Assembly (NCBI GenBank): GCA_963735085.1
Contig: CAVTJP010000005.1
Span: 2,418,001 to 2,482,000, forward strand
Length of the DNA: 64,000 nucleotides
Origin: DATJGR01 sp963735085
GTDB lineage: Bacteria; Pseudomonadota; Gammaproteobacteria; Pseudomonadales; Azotimanducaceae
Direction: 5' to 3'
The number at the start of each line of letters is the position of its first letter. Positions within the stretch are counted from its first letter, which is position 1. Shown here piece after piece: positions 25,763 to 35,314 of this stretch. The translations under genes and the position numbers were made by a program. A model generated the notes under the pieces. That model searched no databases. It worked only from the letters and a program-made list of their open reading frames with translations, and was not told the DNA's origin.

Positions 25763-26394
25763 TCGAAATCTTTGTCGATGAGTTGCCGCAGGTTGTAGAG
25801 GTGGCTGCGCAACGCGTCGCTCTCCGGTATGTCGTCACCCCATAGCGCACGCTCCAACGCTTCGCGGCTGACCACGTTGGGTGATTCGCGCATCAGGATA
25901 CGCAAGATCTCGAACTGCTTCGGAGACAACCGCAGCCGGCGCCCGGCGCGGCGTACGTCGGCCGTTGTGGTGTCGAGCGTGAGATCTCCAATCACGTATG
26001 CGGTGCTGAACGCGTTGCCATGGCTGCGGCGAATGGTGGCGCCGAGCCGCGCCTCGAGTTCAGCCATCGCGAACGGTTTGACCAGATAATCGTCGGCGCC
26101 GGCGTCGAATCCGGAGAGCTTGTCGTCGAGTTCGTCGCGCGCCGTCAGCATGATGATCGGCGTGCTCGAGTGCGCATCGTGACGCAGCTTTCGGCAGATT
26201 TCGAGCCCGTTGATACCAGGCAAGCCGATATCGAGCAGGATGGCGTCGTATCGGTTCGTCGCCGCCAGATGCAACGCGGTCAAACCATCCGCTGCGTAGT
26301 CGAGCACGAACCCGGCCGCCTCCAGGTACGCACCGATGCTCTCGGCGAGCGGCGTGTTGTCTTCAACCAGCAGGATGTCGAAACGTTCGTTCAT
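25708..26394 (-). CDS. OmpR/PhoB-type response regulator
   Basis: 228 aa from ATG at 26394. The receiver domain (1-118) has acidic pocket Glu11/Asp12, phospho-acceptor Asp55 (AILLDIGLPG), Thr84 and Lys106 (LVKPFAMAE). The C-terminal winged helix (about 130-228) ends LRQLIDKDFD and ETVPGLGFCI. It is transcribed toward the sensor kinase and overlaps its 3′ end by 55 bp, so it is not co-transcribed with it. Probably its cognate partner by proximity. Confidence 0.92.
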   Translation of the reverse strand: MNERFDILLVEDNTPLAESIGAYLEAAGFVLDYAADGLTALHLAATNRYDAILLDIGLPGINGLEICRKLRHDAHSSTPIIMLTARDELDDKLSGFDAGADDYLVKPFAMAELEARLGATIRRSHGNAFSTAYVIGDLTLDTTTADVRRAGRRLRLSPKQFEILRILMRESPNVVSREALERALWGDDIPESDALRSHLYNLRQLIDKDFDQELIETVPGLGFCIRSR

Positions 26395-26525
26395 TCGGAT
26401 CGTGTCCCCAGCCACCATAGGATGCATCGCACTCGCCGCCAATTCCATTGTGTTGCGACATCCTCGTACTGTGCCGGATCCGTCGACGGGGCGATCGACT
26501 GTCGAAGCGGGTTGGCACCGGCGCA

Positions 26526-27893
26526 CTACGTGCCGGCGCGCGCGACAGTCGCCTCATTGCCTCGATACCGCGCCGCCGGATGGTCCCCGCGCACGCGGGC
26601 GCATCCTGCGCCGAAGTAGTGTTCACGCAAGGTCGAGCCTTCATATGCGGTGCGAAATCGCCCGCGCCGCTGTAGCTCGGGTATCACCGCCGCAACGAAG
26701 TCTTCGTGCGAACCGGGTTGTACCACGGGCATGACGTTGAAGCCGTCCACGCCGCCGACGTCGACCCATTCTTCGAGCGCATCGGCGACATGCTCAGCGC
26801 TGCCGATGAACTTGACGCTGAAGCTGCCGAGTTTGATGCGTTCGTAGAAATCGCGCATGGTCTTGCCGCGCATGCCGCGCGCGATCGCCTGCATACCGTC
26901 GGAGTCGATGTCGTCGAGCCGGTCGTCCAAGCCGTAGCCGGCCAGGTCGACGCCGGTCCAGCCGCCGAACAGGGCGAACGTGCCCTCTGGCGAAACGTAG
27001 CGCAGCGCGTCGTCGTACTTACGCTGCGCATCGGTGTCGGTGTCGCCGACCACCGGGATGATGCCGGCCAGGATTTTCACGCTCGCTGGATCGCGGCCGT
27101 GCGCTTCGATGCGGTTGCGAATCATTGTCACGCGCTCGCGTGCGTTGTGCGGATCGGTGAAGCCGACGAACAGCGCTTCGGCGTGCTTTGCGCCGAACTC
27201 GATGCCGCGCGGCGACGCGCCCGCTTGATAGATGACCGGGGTGCGCTGGGGGCTCGGCTCGCACATGTGCGGCCCGCGCACCGAGAAGTACCGGCCGACG
27301 TGGTTGATGTCGTGCACGCGTTCGGGTGCCGTATGAATGTTACGTGCCGTATCGCGCACCACCGCGTCGTCGTCCCATGAACCTTCCCACAGCTTGTAGA
27401 CCACATCGAGATATTCATCGGCACGGTCATACCGCTCGTCGTGCGGCAGCATGATCCCGAGGCCATTGTCCTCGGCGTTCTTCATGTACGACGTGACGAC
27501 GTTGAACCCGATCCGCCCCTTCGTGAAATGGTCTAGCGACGAGAACGTTCGAGCACAGTTGTACGGCGAGTGATACGTCGTACTGTACGTGCTGGCGAAG
27601 CCGAGGTGCGTTGTGGACAACGCCAGTGCCGAAATCAGCAGCAGTGGATCGGCGCCAGGCGTCTGCACCGCGTGACGCACGGCCGCGTCACGGCTTCCCG
27701 CGTAGCCGTCGTAGATGCCGTGGATGTCGGCGAAAAACAGCGCATCGATGCAGCCGCGTTCCAATGTACGCGCGAGATCTGCCCAGACGTGCAGGTCGGT
27801 GTAGCCGCGTGACATTGCATCGGCGGGATTGCGCCATTGACCGATCGACTGTGAGATCGGCGTGCACTGCGTGAATGCGTTGATGTGAATCAT
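26526..27893 (-). CDS. LLM-class flavin-dependent monooxygenase (NtaA/SnaA/DmoA type)
   Basis: 455 aa from ATG at 27893. A (βα)8 luciferase-like monooxygenase using FMNH2 from a separate reductase. Family signatures: DLARTLERGCIDALFFADIHG, GFASTYSTTYHSPYNCAR, FSSLDHFTKGRIGFNVVTSY, VYKLWEGSW, PVIYQAGASPRGIEFGAKHAEALF and FNVMPVVQPGSHEDFV. These are close to the NtaA/SnaA/SoxA/DszA group that cleaves C-N or C-S bonds of complex organic compounds. Substrate unknown and no flavin reductase is adjacent. Cytoplasmic. Confidence 0.9.
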   Translation of the reverse strand: MIHINAFTQCTPISQSIGQWRNPADAMSRGYTDLHVWADLARTLERGCIDALFFADIHGIYDGYAGSRDAAVRHAVQTPGADPLLLISALALSTTHLGFASTYSTTYHSPYNCARTFSSLDHFTKGRIGFNVVTSYMKNAEDNGLGIMLPHDERYDRADEYLDVVYKLWEGSWDDDAVVRDTARNIHTAPERVHDINHVGRYFSVRGPHMCEPSPQRTPVIYQAGASPRGIEFGAKHAEALFVGFTDPHNARERVTMIRNRIEAHGRDPASVKILAGIIPVVGDTDTDAQRKYDDALRYVSPEGTFALFGGWTGVDLAGYGLDDRLDDIDSDGMQAIARGMRGKTMRDFYERIKLGSFSVKFIGSAEHVADALEEWVDVGGVDGFNVMPVVQPGSHEDFVAAVIPELQRRGRFRTAYEGSTLREHYFGAGCARVRGDHPAARYRGNEATVARAGT

Positions 27894-28021
27894 GCCGGTG
27901 GGGTTCCTTGCATCGCCTGGGATTTGGATCTTCGAGACGATACCGGTTCGAGCCGCTCGCTGCTTGCTCGTCGCAACGAGATTCCGTACGTTGCAATCAC
28001 GCTTCACGAGGAGGACGCGAC

Positions 28022-28729
28022 GTGGTTTCCAAGACACGTATGCTCGACTCTGTGAGAGGTCTCCGTTGGAAGGAGGTCGGGCGCGGACTCGACGACAGTC
28101 CAGATCTCGTCGACCATCGCGATGCGCGGGGTCGCAACTGGCTGCATGTGTGTTGCGGCGTGAATATCGCGAAGCGGAAGCTGCCGGCCGCCGACAGCGT
28201 CAAGACCACCGATGTGCTGTTGAAGCGCGGCTTCGACATCAACGCCGAAGCGTTCACCGAAGGCACGTTCAAGGCGACGCCGTTGTGGTATGCGATCGGC
28301 CGTGGCGAAAATCTCGAACTCGCGAAGTTCCTGCTGCAACGCGGGTCGGATCCGAACTACTGCTTGTGGGCCGCGTCGTTCAATCACGACCTCGCGGCGA
28401 TTCGGCTGCTGGTGCGCAGCGGGGCGGATGTCGATCAGGTCGGCCCGGAGACGCCGTTTCTCGGTGCGGTGAAGTGGAGTCTCTTCGATGCCGCCGAAGA
28501 ATTGCTGAAGCTCGGCGCAGACGTGAATTGGCAAGACGGAAAGAAGATGACCGCGCTGCACTACATGCTGAAGAAAGGCAGCGACAAAAAGCACTTCAAC
28601 ATGCTCGTGAAGTATGGCGCGCGGGGAGACATCGGGAACAAGGACGGCGTGACGGCCCATCAGATCATGATGAAGAAGCGGGATCCGGATTTTCGAAGTT
28701 TGGCCGCGCAGTTGCGGACGGATCGTTGA
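28022..28729 (+). CDS. Ankyrin-repeat protein
   Basis: 235 aa from GTG 28022, preceded by GAGGAGG at seven bases. Four to five ankyrin-like repeats are visible (TPLWYAIGRGENLELAKFLL, AAIRLLVRSGADVDQVGPET, LFDAAEELLKLGADVNWQDG, MTALHYMLKKGS, MLVKYGARGDIGNKDGVTAH). No signal peptide or membrane helix, so it is probably a cytoplasmic protein-binding scaffold. Divergent from the LLM gene. Partner unknown. Confidence 0.8.
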   Translation: MVSKTRMLDSVRGLRWKEVGRGLDDSPDLVDHRDARGRNWLHVCCGVNIAKRKLPAADSVKTTDVLLKRGFDINAEAFTEGTFKATPLWYAIGRGENLELAKFLLQRGSDPNYCLWAASFNHDLAAIRLLVRSGADVDQVGPETPFLGAVKWSLFDAAEELLKLGADVNWQDGKKMTALHYMLKKGSDKKHFNMLVKYGARGDIGNKDGVTAHQIMMKKRDPDFRSLAAQLRTDR

Positions 28730-28745
28730 TGCCAACATTCATCGG

Positions 28746-28955
28746 ATGGACCAGGTCGTGATCGATCACCTCGGCATCGTCGTCGCAGACCTCGGTATCG
28801 CACGGCGTTCCTATTCGTTCTATGGCGCCGGGCTCGCCCACGGTGGCAGCGACAACGGTGCGCCCGGCGAACGGAAATCGTTCGGGCCGTATTACGCCGC
28901 GTATCTTTTGGACCCGGATGGCAACAACGTGGAGGCGGGGTTTCGGTCAGCGTGA
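28746..28955 (+). pseudogene. VOC family gene with a large internal deletion
   Basis: 69 codons. It starts VIDHLGIVVADLGIARRSY as in VOC/glyoxalase proteins and ends GGSDNGAPGERKSFGPYYAA then YLLDPDGNNVEA as in their last strand. About 50 residues of the middle (the second βαβ unit normally containing the HVAF segment) are missing in frame between FYGAG and LAHGG. A single VOC module needs those strands, so the product is unlikely to fold normally. No frameshift is present. Confidence 0.6.
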
Positions 28956-29001
28956 CCAATCCTCGACTGCAACGCGCTCGAATCAAGCCCGTCATACCCG
29001 A

Positions 29002-30075
29002 CTACATATCTGACAAACGCGCGAACGCACGCTTCAGATATTGATGGAAGTGCCACAGACACCCTTCGAGGTGACTCAGCGGGCCGCTCGAGTAGAGCCG
29101 ACTGCGATAGCCGCGCTGCACACCTTCACATACCTGAATGTCTTCCAAGTGGATTGCCCTGATTTGCTCGCAATACTGCGCAACCCACTCCTGTACTGCC
29201 GCCTGCTCGGGACTCAGCAGCAGATGGATGCGCAACACGAACCGGTCGTGCTGCAGGTTGGCCAACTCGTACCAAACGCCCCACGGCACCTCGCTTTCCG
29301 TCAACGCGATCAGCGTCAGCGGGAACACGCACGCGACGACGAACGAATCGGCACCAGCGACCGGAGGATTCTCGAGAACGGTAAACGCACCTTCGTCGTC
29401 GGTTGCATACGTGCCGAACGCCGGATTGGACAACTGCAACGTCGACGCATGCGGACCGATGTGGTGGTAGGACTCGAGGAAGTTTTCCACCATGATCTTC
29501 CAGTTCCATGGCGAGTCGAATTCGAGAGTTGCCGCGCTGACGAACGTCTCCGGCCGCAGCCGTTCGAAGCGCTGCCGCAGGCTACGCAATGATGGCGCAA
29601 GCGGCTTCGCGCCCCCGGACAGATTCGCGAACACCCAGCCACCCCACTCTTCGTGCGCGACCTGCTTCAAACTGCAGTTTGCGGGGTCGAAATTATTGAC
29701 GTCCTCCATCGCCGGCGCAAACAGAAACCGGCCGTCGAGGCCGTAGCGCCACAGGTGATACGGACAGCTGAAGTCGTTGCGGTTGCCGTGCCCTTCGACG
29801 ACCGGCATACCCCGGTGGCGACACACACGCGACAACACGTGCAACGTGCCATGTGCATCGCGGCTGACGAGAAGCGGTACGTCGAGCAGGTCGACGCTGC
29901 GATAGTCGCCCGGACTCGCGACATCACTCGCGCGTGCAACCGGCAGCCATCCTGCTGTGAGAACGTGCTCGACCTCCGCGTCGTAGATCAGCGGATCGAC
30001 GAATGCTTCGCGCGGTAGTCCGACGGCCGCGGTGCGATCGTCGCTGACTTGCGCATAGAGCTTCTGCGGATTCAT
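29002..30075 (-). CDS. Rieske non-haem iron oxygenase (ring-hydroxylating α-subunit family)
   Basis: 357 aa from ATG at 30075 (a GTG one codon earlier is possible). The Rieske [2Fe-2S] cluster is VCRHRGM ... CPYHLWRY with Cys85, His87, Cys104, His107. The catalytic domain has NFLESYHHIGPH (His204 and His209 iron ligands). Total length is short for dioxygenases (about 430-450), nearer the choline/carnitine or SRPBCC-type single-component branch. It would oxidise an aromatic or quaternary amine substrate, needing an unlinked reductase. It lies 70 bp downstream of the ABC exporter genes in the same direction. Confidence 0.87.
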   Translation of the reverse strand: MNPQKLYAQVSDDRTAAVGLPREAFVDPLIYDAEVEHVLTAGWLPVARASDVASPGDYRSVDLLDVPLLVSRDAHGTLHVLSRVCRHRGMPVVEGHGNRNDFSCPYHLWRYGLDGRFLFAPAMEDVNNFDPANCSLKQVAHEEWGGWVFANLSGGAKPLAPSLRSLRQRFERLRPETFVSAATLEFDSPWNWKIMVENFLESYHHIGPHASTLQLSNPAFGTYATDDEGAFTVLENPPVAGADSFVVACVFPLTLIALTESEVPWGVWYELANLQHDRFVLRIHLLLSPEQAAVQEWVAQYCEQIRAIHLEDIQVCEGVQRGYRSRLYSSGPLSHLEGCLWHFHQYLKRAFARLSDM

Positions 30076-30145
30076 CACGTCACCAACCCTTCGATGTTGC
30101 GCGACATTCTGCGTTGCGCTTGTTGTAGCGAGTCATCGCATAAAG

Positions 30146-31966
30146 CTAGCGATAGGCCTTCGCCTGAATGCCGTATAACTCCGCATACTGCCCGCGTTTC
30201 GTCATCAGTGCTTCATGCGAACCGATCTCGACGAGCCTCGAGCCGTCGAGCACCACGATCACATCGGCCATCCGCACGGTGCTGAAACGATGCGATACCA
30301 GAATCGTGATGCGTCCGTCCGGTGCGCCGTCTGCGCTGCGGAAGCCGCCGCGCGCAGCTTCCGCGTAGCGCTCGAACAGCATGTGCTCGGTTTCGGCGTC
30401 GAGCGCGGCGGTGGGTTCGTCGAGCACCAGCAACAACGGCCGGTCGCGCATGAAGCCGCGCGCGAGCGCAAGCTTCTGCCACTGACCGAAGCTGACTTCC
30501 ACGCCGCCCGGCCAGGTTGGTCCCAGTTGCGTTGCCAGACCTTCGACGAGCCGCTCGACGACGTCTGCGGCGCCCGCACGATCCACTGCTGCGGCAACAG
30601 CGGGTTGATCGTCCAGGCGTGGCACGTCGCCAACGCCAACGGTCTGACGCGCGCGGAACTCAAAGCGGAAGAAATCCTGAAATGCGCCGGCGAGCCGCTC
30701 GCGCCATGTATCGGCTGGCATCCGTGCGAGATCGACATCGTCGATCACGATACGGCCGCTGCCTGGCTGATACAGTTTGCACAACAGCTTCACCAGGGTG
30801 CTTTTGCCGGCGCCGTTCTCGCCGACGATTGCAACGACAGTACCGGGTTCGAGTTCGAAGCTGACGTCGTCGAGTACGTTGCGCGTGGTGCCCGGGTAGG
30901 CGAACGAGACGTGTTCGAAGCGGATGCCGCGAGCGAGCCGCTCCGGCACCGTCGCATCGGCGTTTTCGGTTAATGACGCCGCGTAATCTTCGAGCCATGC
31001 GAGGCGCCGCGAGCCGTCCATCCAGATGCCGCGGAGAAAGCCGATCTCGCCGACCGTGGCGCCTATGTATGCCGACAGGCGCGAACCGGCGGCGAGCACC
31101 AACAGAACCTGCCCGGGCGTGCCGTGGAGACCCGAAGACACGAACACCACCGCGCCGATGTACGCGACGCCGAAGATCGCCCAGCCCAGTGCATGCCACA
31201 GTGCGCTGCCGGTGCGCGCTGCGGCGACCGGGCCATACCAACGTTCCCACGCGTCGCGTCGCAGTTTTACGAGTCGAGCACCGATCCGCGTGACGCGCAC
31301 TTCCTTGCCGGGCGGTGCCGTCGTCGCGGTCGTGAACAGGTGTCGCGCCAACCGATTCGCCGAGGCGCCGCGCTCTTCTGCCGCGCGTTCCACCGCGGGC
31401 CGCCACGTCGATGTCAGCACCGTCGGTAACGCGAACACCACCAACAGCAGCAGTGCCCAGTGAATCGACATCAGCAGTGCGATCGTGACGCCGAGGCGCA
31501 GAATCCAGCCACAGGTCGAGAACAGCGACATGTACATGTGATCCAGCACGAATACCTGATCGCGCAGCACCGCGAGCCGGTCGAGGAACTCGGGCCGTTC
31601 GTGATGGGTGATCGTCTGCACCGATGCCTGCAGGTTCGCGACGTGCGATTCGAGCGCGATCGTCACGCGGTCGCGAAAGCGCCGCTGCGTACGATCGGCA
31701 ACCACGCGCAGAAACCAGGTTGCGACCGCGGATGCGGCGAGTCCGAGCATCGCGATGGTGACGAGTCTGCTGTCGTGCGCCGCCGCACCGTTGGCCAGCA
31801 GCATGAAGAGCAGCGCGACCAATGCGTCCGGTAGCGCCGCGAGCAGTGACAGCCCGAATGAAACCGTCAGCAGTCGGGGCTCCGCCTGGTAGCCGCGCTT
31901 CAGCGCGCGCCACATCGCGGGAATGGCCGCCGGGAGATCGTCCGCGAGACCGTCAGCCGAGGACAT
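30146..31966 (-). CDS. ABC exporter half-transporter 2 (TMD-NBD fusion)
   Basis: 606 aa from ATG at 31966, overlapping the upstream ABC gene by 14 bp. An N-terminal six-helix ABC1 membrane domain (about 30-320) is fused to an ATPase: Walker A GENGAGKST, Walker B LLLVLDEPTAALD, H-loop ILVSHRFSTVRMAD. The signature is VSFGQWQK instead of LSGGQ, so this subunit supplies one degenerate ATP site. With the preceding gene it likely forms a heterodimeric exporter of the lantibiotic/peptide or small-molecule type. Cargo unknown. Confidence 0.87.
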   Translation of the reverse strand: MSSADGLADDLPAAIPAMWRALKRGYQAEPRLLTVSFGLSLLAALPDALVALLFMLLANGAAAHDSRLVTIAMLGLAASAVATWFLRVVADRTQRRFRDRVTIALESHVANLQASVQTITHHERPEFLDRLAVLRDQVFVLDHMYMSLFSTCGWILRLGVTIALLMSIHWALLLLVVFALPTVLTSTWRPAVERAAEERGASANRLARHLFTTATTAPPGKEVRVTRIGARLVKLRRDAWERWYGPVAAARTGSALWHALGWAIFGVAYIGAVVFVSSGLHGTPGQVLLVLAAGSRLSAYIGATVGEIGFLRGIWMDGSRRLAWLEDYAASLTENADATVPERLARGIRFEHVSFAYPGTTRNVLDDVSFELEPGTVVAIVGENGAGKSTLVKLLCKLYQPGSGRIVIDDVDLARMPADTWRERLAGAFQDFFRFEFRARQTVGVGDVPRLDDQPAVAAAVDRAGAADVVERLVEGLATQLGPTWPGGVEVSFGQWQKLALARGFMRDRPLLLVLDEPTAALDAETEHMLFERYAEAARGGFRSADGAPDGRITILVSHRFSTVRMADVIVVLDGSRLVEIGSHEALMTKRGQYAELYGIQAKAYR

Positions 31967-33758
31967 CGAGCGTCTCCTCTGCATCGTCGCCGCCACCATC
32001 GCCGAAACGCGACGCCTGAAGATCGAACATCGTTCGGTAGCGGCCGTTCGCCGCCATCAATTCGGCATGCGTGCCGAGTTCGACCACGCGGCCCTTTTCG
32101 AGCACGCAGATGCGGTCGGCGAGCCGCACCGTCGAGAAGCGGTGCGAAATCAGAATCGTCGTCGCGTGACGCGTCGAGGCGAGCACGCGCTCGAAGATTT
32201 CGGCTTCGCCACGCACGTCGAGCTGCGCGGTCGGCTCGTCCAGCAGCACTACGCCGGCGCCGAGCCGCACCGCGCACAGCGCGCGCGCGAGGGCGATACG
32301 CTGCCACTGGCCGCCGGACAGATCGGTGCCGCCTTCGTAACCGCGCGCGAGCACGGTATCGAGGCTCGCCAGATTGGATGCACCCGCATCGGCCAAAGCC
32401 GCCTCAACGACATCGTCAGGTGCGCCGGCCGGGGCGACGTTGTCACGCAGCGGCATCTCGAAGCGGATGAAGTCCTGGAACACCGCCGTCACCCGCGCCC
32501 GCCACGAATCCAGTTCGAATTCGCGTACGTCGATGCCGTCGATTTCGATCGCGCCGTGTTGCGGGTCGTACAGGCGGCACAACAGTTTCGCGAGCGTTGT
32601 CTTGCCGGCGCCGTTCTGGCCGACGATCGCGATCGACGAACCTGCCGGAATCGTCAGATCGAATCCCTCCAGAACCGGTTCGCCGGGCGCGGCCGGGTAC
32701 GCGAACGTGACATTGCGGAAGCGGATTTCGCGCGCCGGCACGCGTTCTGCCGAACGCGTACCGTGTGGCAACGCGCCCTCAGGGTCCATCTCGCGTTGCA
32801 GGCGCAGCACCGCAGCGGCGGGTGCGGCGGCACCGTCGAGCGCCCACGACAGCCCGCCGAAGGCGATCATGCTGGCGGTCACGGCGGCGCTCGCGAACGT
32901 TACCGCGTGGCCGAGGTCGAGGTGACCGGCATTGACGTCGATTGCGATCGAGGTGAATACCGCTGCGTTCGCCGCCAATACCACCAGCAGACTCCACGCA
33001 ACGGGCCGTTCACGCAGCCGCGTGGCTTCCCAGCGCAGGTCGAACAACCGCCGCCGTTGCGCGGTGAAGCGCTCGACGGTCCAGCCCGACAGGCCGAACA
33101 ACCGCAACTCTTTCGCGGCCGGCGGATCGACGGCCAGTCGATACGCATAGTCGGCGTGGCGTTGCGCCTCACGCACGTCCTCGGTATTGCGATCGCGCCA
33201 CACTGCAGATTCGCGCAGTAGCCATTGGGTGGCTAACCAACCGCCTACGAGCAGCAGCGGCGCCCACCACGCATACCCGAACAGCAACATCGCGGCAACG
33301 ACGCCAGCAACGAATTCGACGAGCCCTGCGCCAATGAAATCCATCGAGATCGACAGCGGCGGACCGCTGATGCCGAGATCGAAATCGCGCGCCACTGTGA
33401 GGTCGGTGGTCAGGCGCGGGTCTTCGAGGTGGCCCATGCCTGGCGGCCGCACACACGCAAACGTCAGTTCGTCGTAGAGCCACGCCGCGGTGCGGCTGCC
33501 GAGGTTCTTGCCGATGGTCTGATGCAGCGGCGAAGTTGTCTGCAGCAGCACGAACACGACGCCGACGATCGACAGCGGCACGCCGAGCGCATCGCCGCGT
33601 TGCACCGCTGCGATCAAGATGCCCATCGCAACGGCGAACGCAGCCGGTAGCAGACCGCGCAGCAGCAGCAGCGTCCACCAGGTCACCGTCAGCGACAGGT
33701 CTGCCCGCGGCAGGACGCCGAAGAACTTCCACTCATCGCGGGCGCGCAGCCAATTGAG
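31953..33758 (-). CDS. ABC exporter half-transporter 1 (TMD-NBD fusion)
   Basis: 601 aa if started at GTG 33758, chosen for GGGAGG just upstream; an in-frame ATG at 33878 would add 40 unlikely residues. The membrane domain (about 10-310) is followed by Walker A GQNGAGKTT, canonical signature LSGGQWQRIALA, Walker B GVVLLDEPTAQLD and ILISHRFSTVRLAD. The canonical signature here and the degenerate VSFGQ in the partner point to an asymmetric heterodimer. Both resemble exporters paired with peptide or secondary-metabolite genes, but no such gene is next to them. Confidence 0.85.
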   Translation of the reverse strand, partial: LNWLRARDEWKFFGVLPRADLSLTVTWWTLLLLRGLLPAAFAVAMGILIAAVQRGDALGVPLSIVGVVFVLLQTTSPLHQTIGKNLGSRTAAWLYDELTFACVRPPGMGHLEDPRLTTDLTVARDFDLGISGPPLSISMDFIGAGLVEFVAGVVAAMLLFGYAWWAPLLLVGGWLATQWLLRESAVWRDRNTEDVREAQRHADYAYRLAVDPPAAKELRLFGLSGWTVERFTAQRRRLFDLRWEATRLRERPVAWSLLVVLAANAAVFTSIAIDVNAGHLDLGHAVTFASAAVTASMIAFGGLSWALDGAAAPAAAVLRLQREMDPEGALPHGTRSAERVPAREIRFRNVTFAYPAAPGEPVLEGFDLTIPAGSSIAIVGQNGAGKTTLAKLLCRLYDPQHGAIEIDGIDVREFELDSWRARVTAVFQDFIRFEMPLRDNVAPAGAPDDVVEAALADAGASNLASLDTVLARGYEGGTDLSGGQWQRIALARALCAVRLGAGVVLLDEPTAQLDVRGEAEIFERVLASTRHATTILISHRFSTVRLADRICVLEKGRVVELGTHAELMAANGRYRTMFDLQASRFGDGGGDDAEETLDVLG

Positions 33759-33964
33759 CACGTATTCAGCCTCCCACTGAGACTCGATGATCCACGTTGA
33801 CGCCGCGATGATCCAGCATTGTGGTGTGATTGGGCTTGAAGATTTTTTCGGTCGGTTGGGCCATTGCCCAGCGCGCAACGGGGTGCGCGGCGACGCGCGG
33901 TCGCAGCCCTGTTCCGGACCGCCCGCATATCAATTGGTCCGATCGTGCTGAACCTGTTCTGCGG

Positions 33965-35314
33965 CTACCAGTCGGACGTATAGCGGGACGCTTCAAACGC
34001 AAAGACGTTGCCATGCCACTCGGGGTCGCGCATTTGTGCATTTGTTCTTGCGGTGTCGGCGAAAATCCGCGCGGCGGTCAGGTCGTCCATCGCGCTCGTA
34101 TCGATTTCGAGGTGTTCGGCGAACAGTTCGCATCGCAGCGCTTTGACGACCTTGGCATCGTAGACGCTTGCATTCATCTCTGTGTGGCGAACGAAGGATC
34201 GCATCCGAATATTGCACGAGCCAATCGTCATGAATGCGTCATCGACGAGCATCAGCTTCGCGTGGACGTAGACTGAGCGCCTCGCTCCGTCGGCGCCGGC
34301 GCCGGCGATTCCAGCCATCGTGAAAAGCGTATGTTCTCCTAACGCGGCGAACTTTCGCCGCAAACGTTGCCTCTCCGAGCGCATGGCCGTGAGCCGAGCC
34401 GAGTCTTCGGCGATTGCCGGCAGCAAAGCGATTACGCTGACGCCTCTGCAAAGGGCGGCGTTCAAGCGACTCAGAATGCGGTGATCTTCCAGCGCCTGAT
34501 TTTCGATGTAGATCGTGCGCTGAGCCGCATCTATCGCCTGCACATATTGCTCGAGGATGTCGTGTTCGCGTGCCGCGCGCATCGTACGTTGAATCTGCAC
34601 CACGCTGGATCCCTTCGGGGGCGATTGGTGAGGAGGTGGATGCAGATCTTCCAGACCTCGGGGTCCCCACACTCCACTTGGTTGATTGCGCTCACTGGCG
34701 GCGTTCCACCGCTGAACAAAGTTCTGATGTACGTCGGCTGCCGCGGGGCCGGTGACTTCGAGATACGCATCGTGGAAGCTGCCAGACCGTTCCCGGTGAC
34801 CGGGATCGGCCATGCTTGCAGGATTGAGATTGATTCCTCCGACAAACGCGGTCTCGGTCGCGTGGCCCGCGTCGATGATCCAACTCTTCTGATGGTGGCA
34901 GTACGCTTCCCCGGCTCGATCCCAACGAATGCTGACAGCCGATCCGCGCTCCTCGAGCATCGAACGCTGCCCGGGAGACCCGACGAAACACGTTGCGCCA
35001 TATCTTTCGGTCTCCCGATCAGTGCGCCAAAACAGCAGGCGCACGTCAATGCCGCGTTTAGTTGCGCGATCCAGTACGTCGAACAGCGATCCTCTCTCGT
35101 CAGGCAGCTCGAAATCGTCGTGGATGAAGGCGATCGTCGCAAAGATACTGTGCTCGGCAGATTCAATCGCTCCGCAGATGCGGCGAAATGCCGGCACACC
35201 ATCGATCAGCGGACGCACGAGATTGCCGGGGCGTGCGGGGTAACGCGCGTGAGCGACAAACGGAATGTGCGATTTCACTTTGGAGAGCGCACGGGGGGTG
35301 CGCGCGTTGGTCAC
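33965..35314 (-). CDS. Phospholipase D / cardiolipin-synthase-like protein
   Basis: 449 aa from GTG at 35314, which overlaps the stop of the LLM gene (GTGA). Two phosphodiesterase HKD boxes: HHQKSWIID (His141, Lys143, Asp148) and HAKLMLVDDAFMTIGSCNIR (His351, Lys353, Asp358). This two-box layout belongs to the PLD superfamily (cardiolipin synthases, phospholipases). No N-terminal membrane helix is evident, unlike ClsA, so it is nearer ClsB/PLD types. It may transfer or hydrolyse phosphatidyl groups. Confidence 0.85.
   Translation of the reverse strand: MTNARTPRALSKVKSHIPFVAHARYPARPGNLVRPLIDGVPAFRRICGAIESAEHSIFATIAFIHDDFELPDERGSLFDVLDRATKRGIDVRLLFWRTDRETERYGATCFVGSPGQRSMLEERGSAVSIRWDRAGEAYCHHQKSWIIDAGHATETAFVGGINLNPASMADPGHRERSGSFHDAYLEVTGPAAADVHQNFVQRWNAASERNQPSGVWGPRGLEDLHPPPHQSPPKGSSVVQIQRTMRAAREHDILEQYVQAIDAAQRTIYIENQALEDHRILSRLNAALCRGVSVIALLPAIAEDSARLTAMRSERQRLRRKFAALGEHTLFTMAGIAGAGADGARRSVYVHAKLMLVDDAFMTIGSCNIRMRSFVRHTEMNASVYDAKVVKALRCELFAEHLEIDTSAMDDLTAARIFADTARTNAQMRDPEWHGNVFAFEASRYTSDW

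Noticed and set aside
26706..27380. A 224-codon plus-strand frame inside the LLM gene region
   Set aside because: Antisense to a well-conserved luciferase-like monooxygenase.
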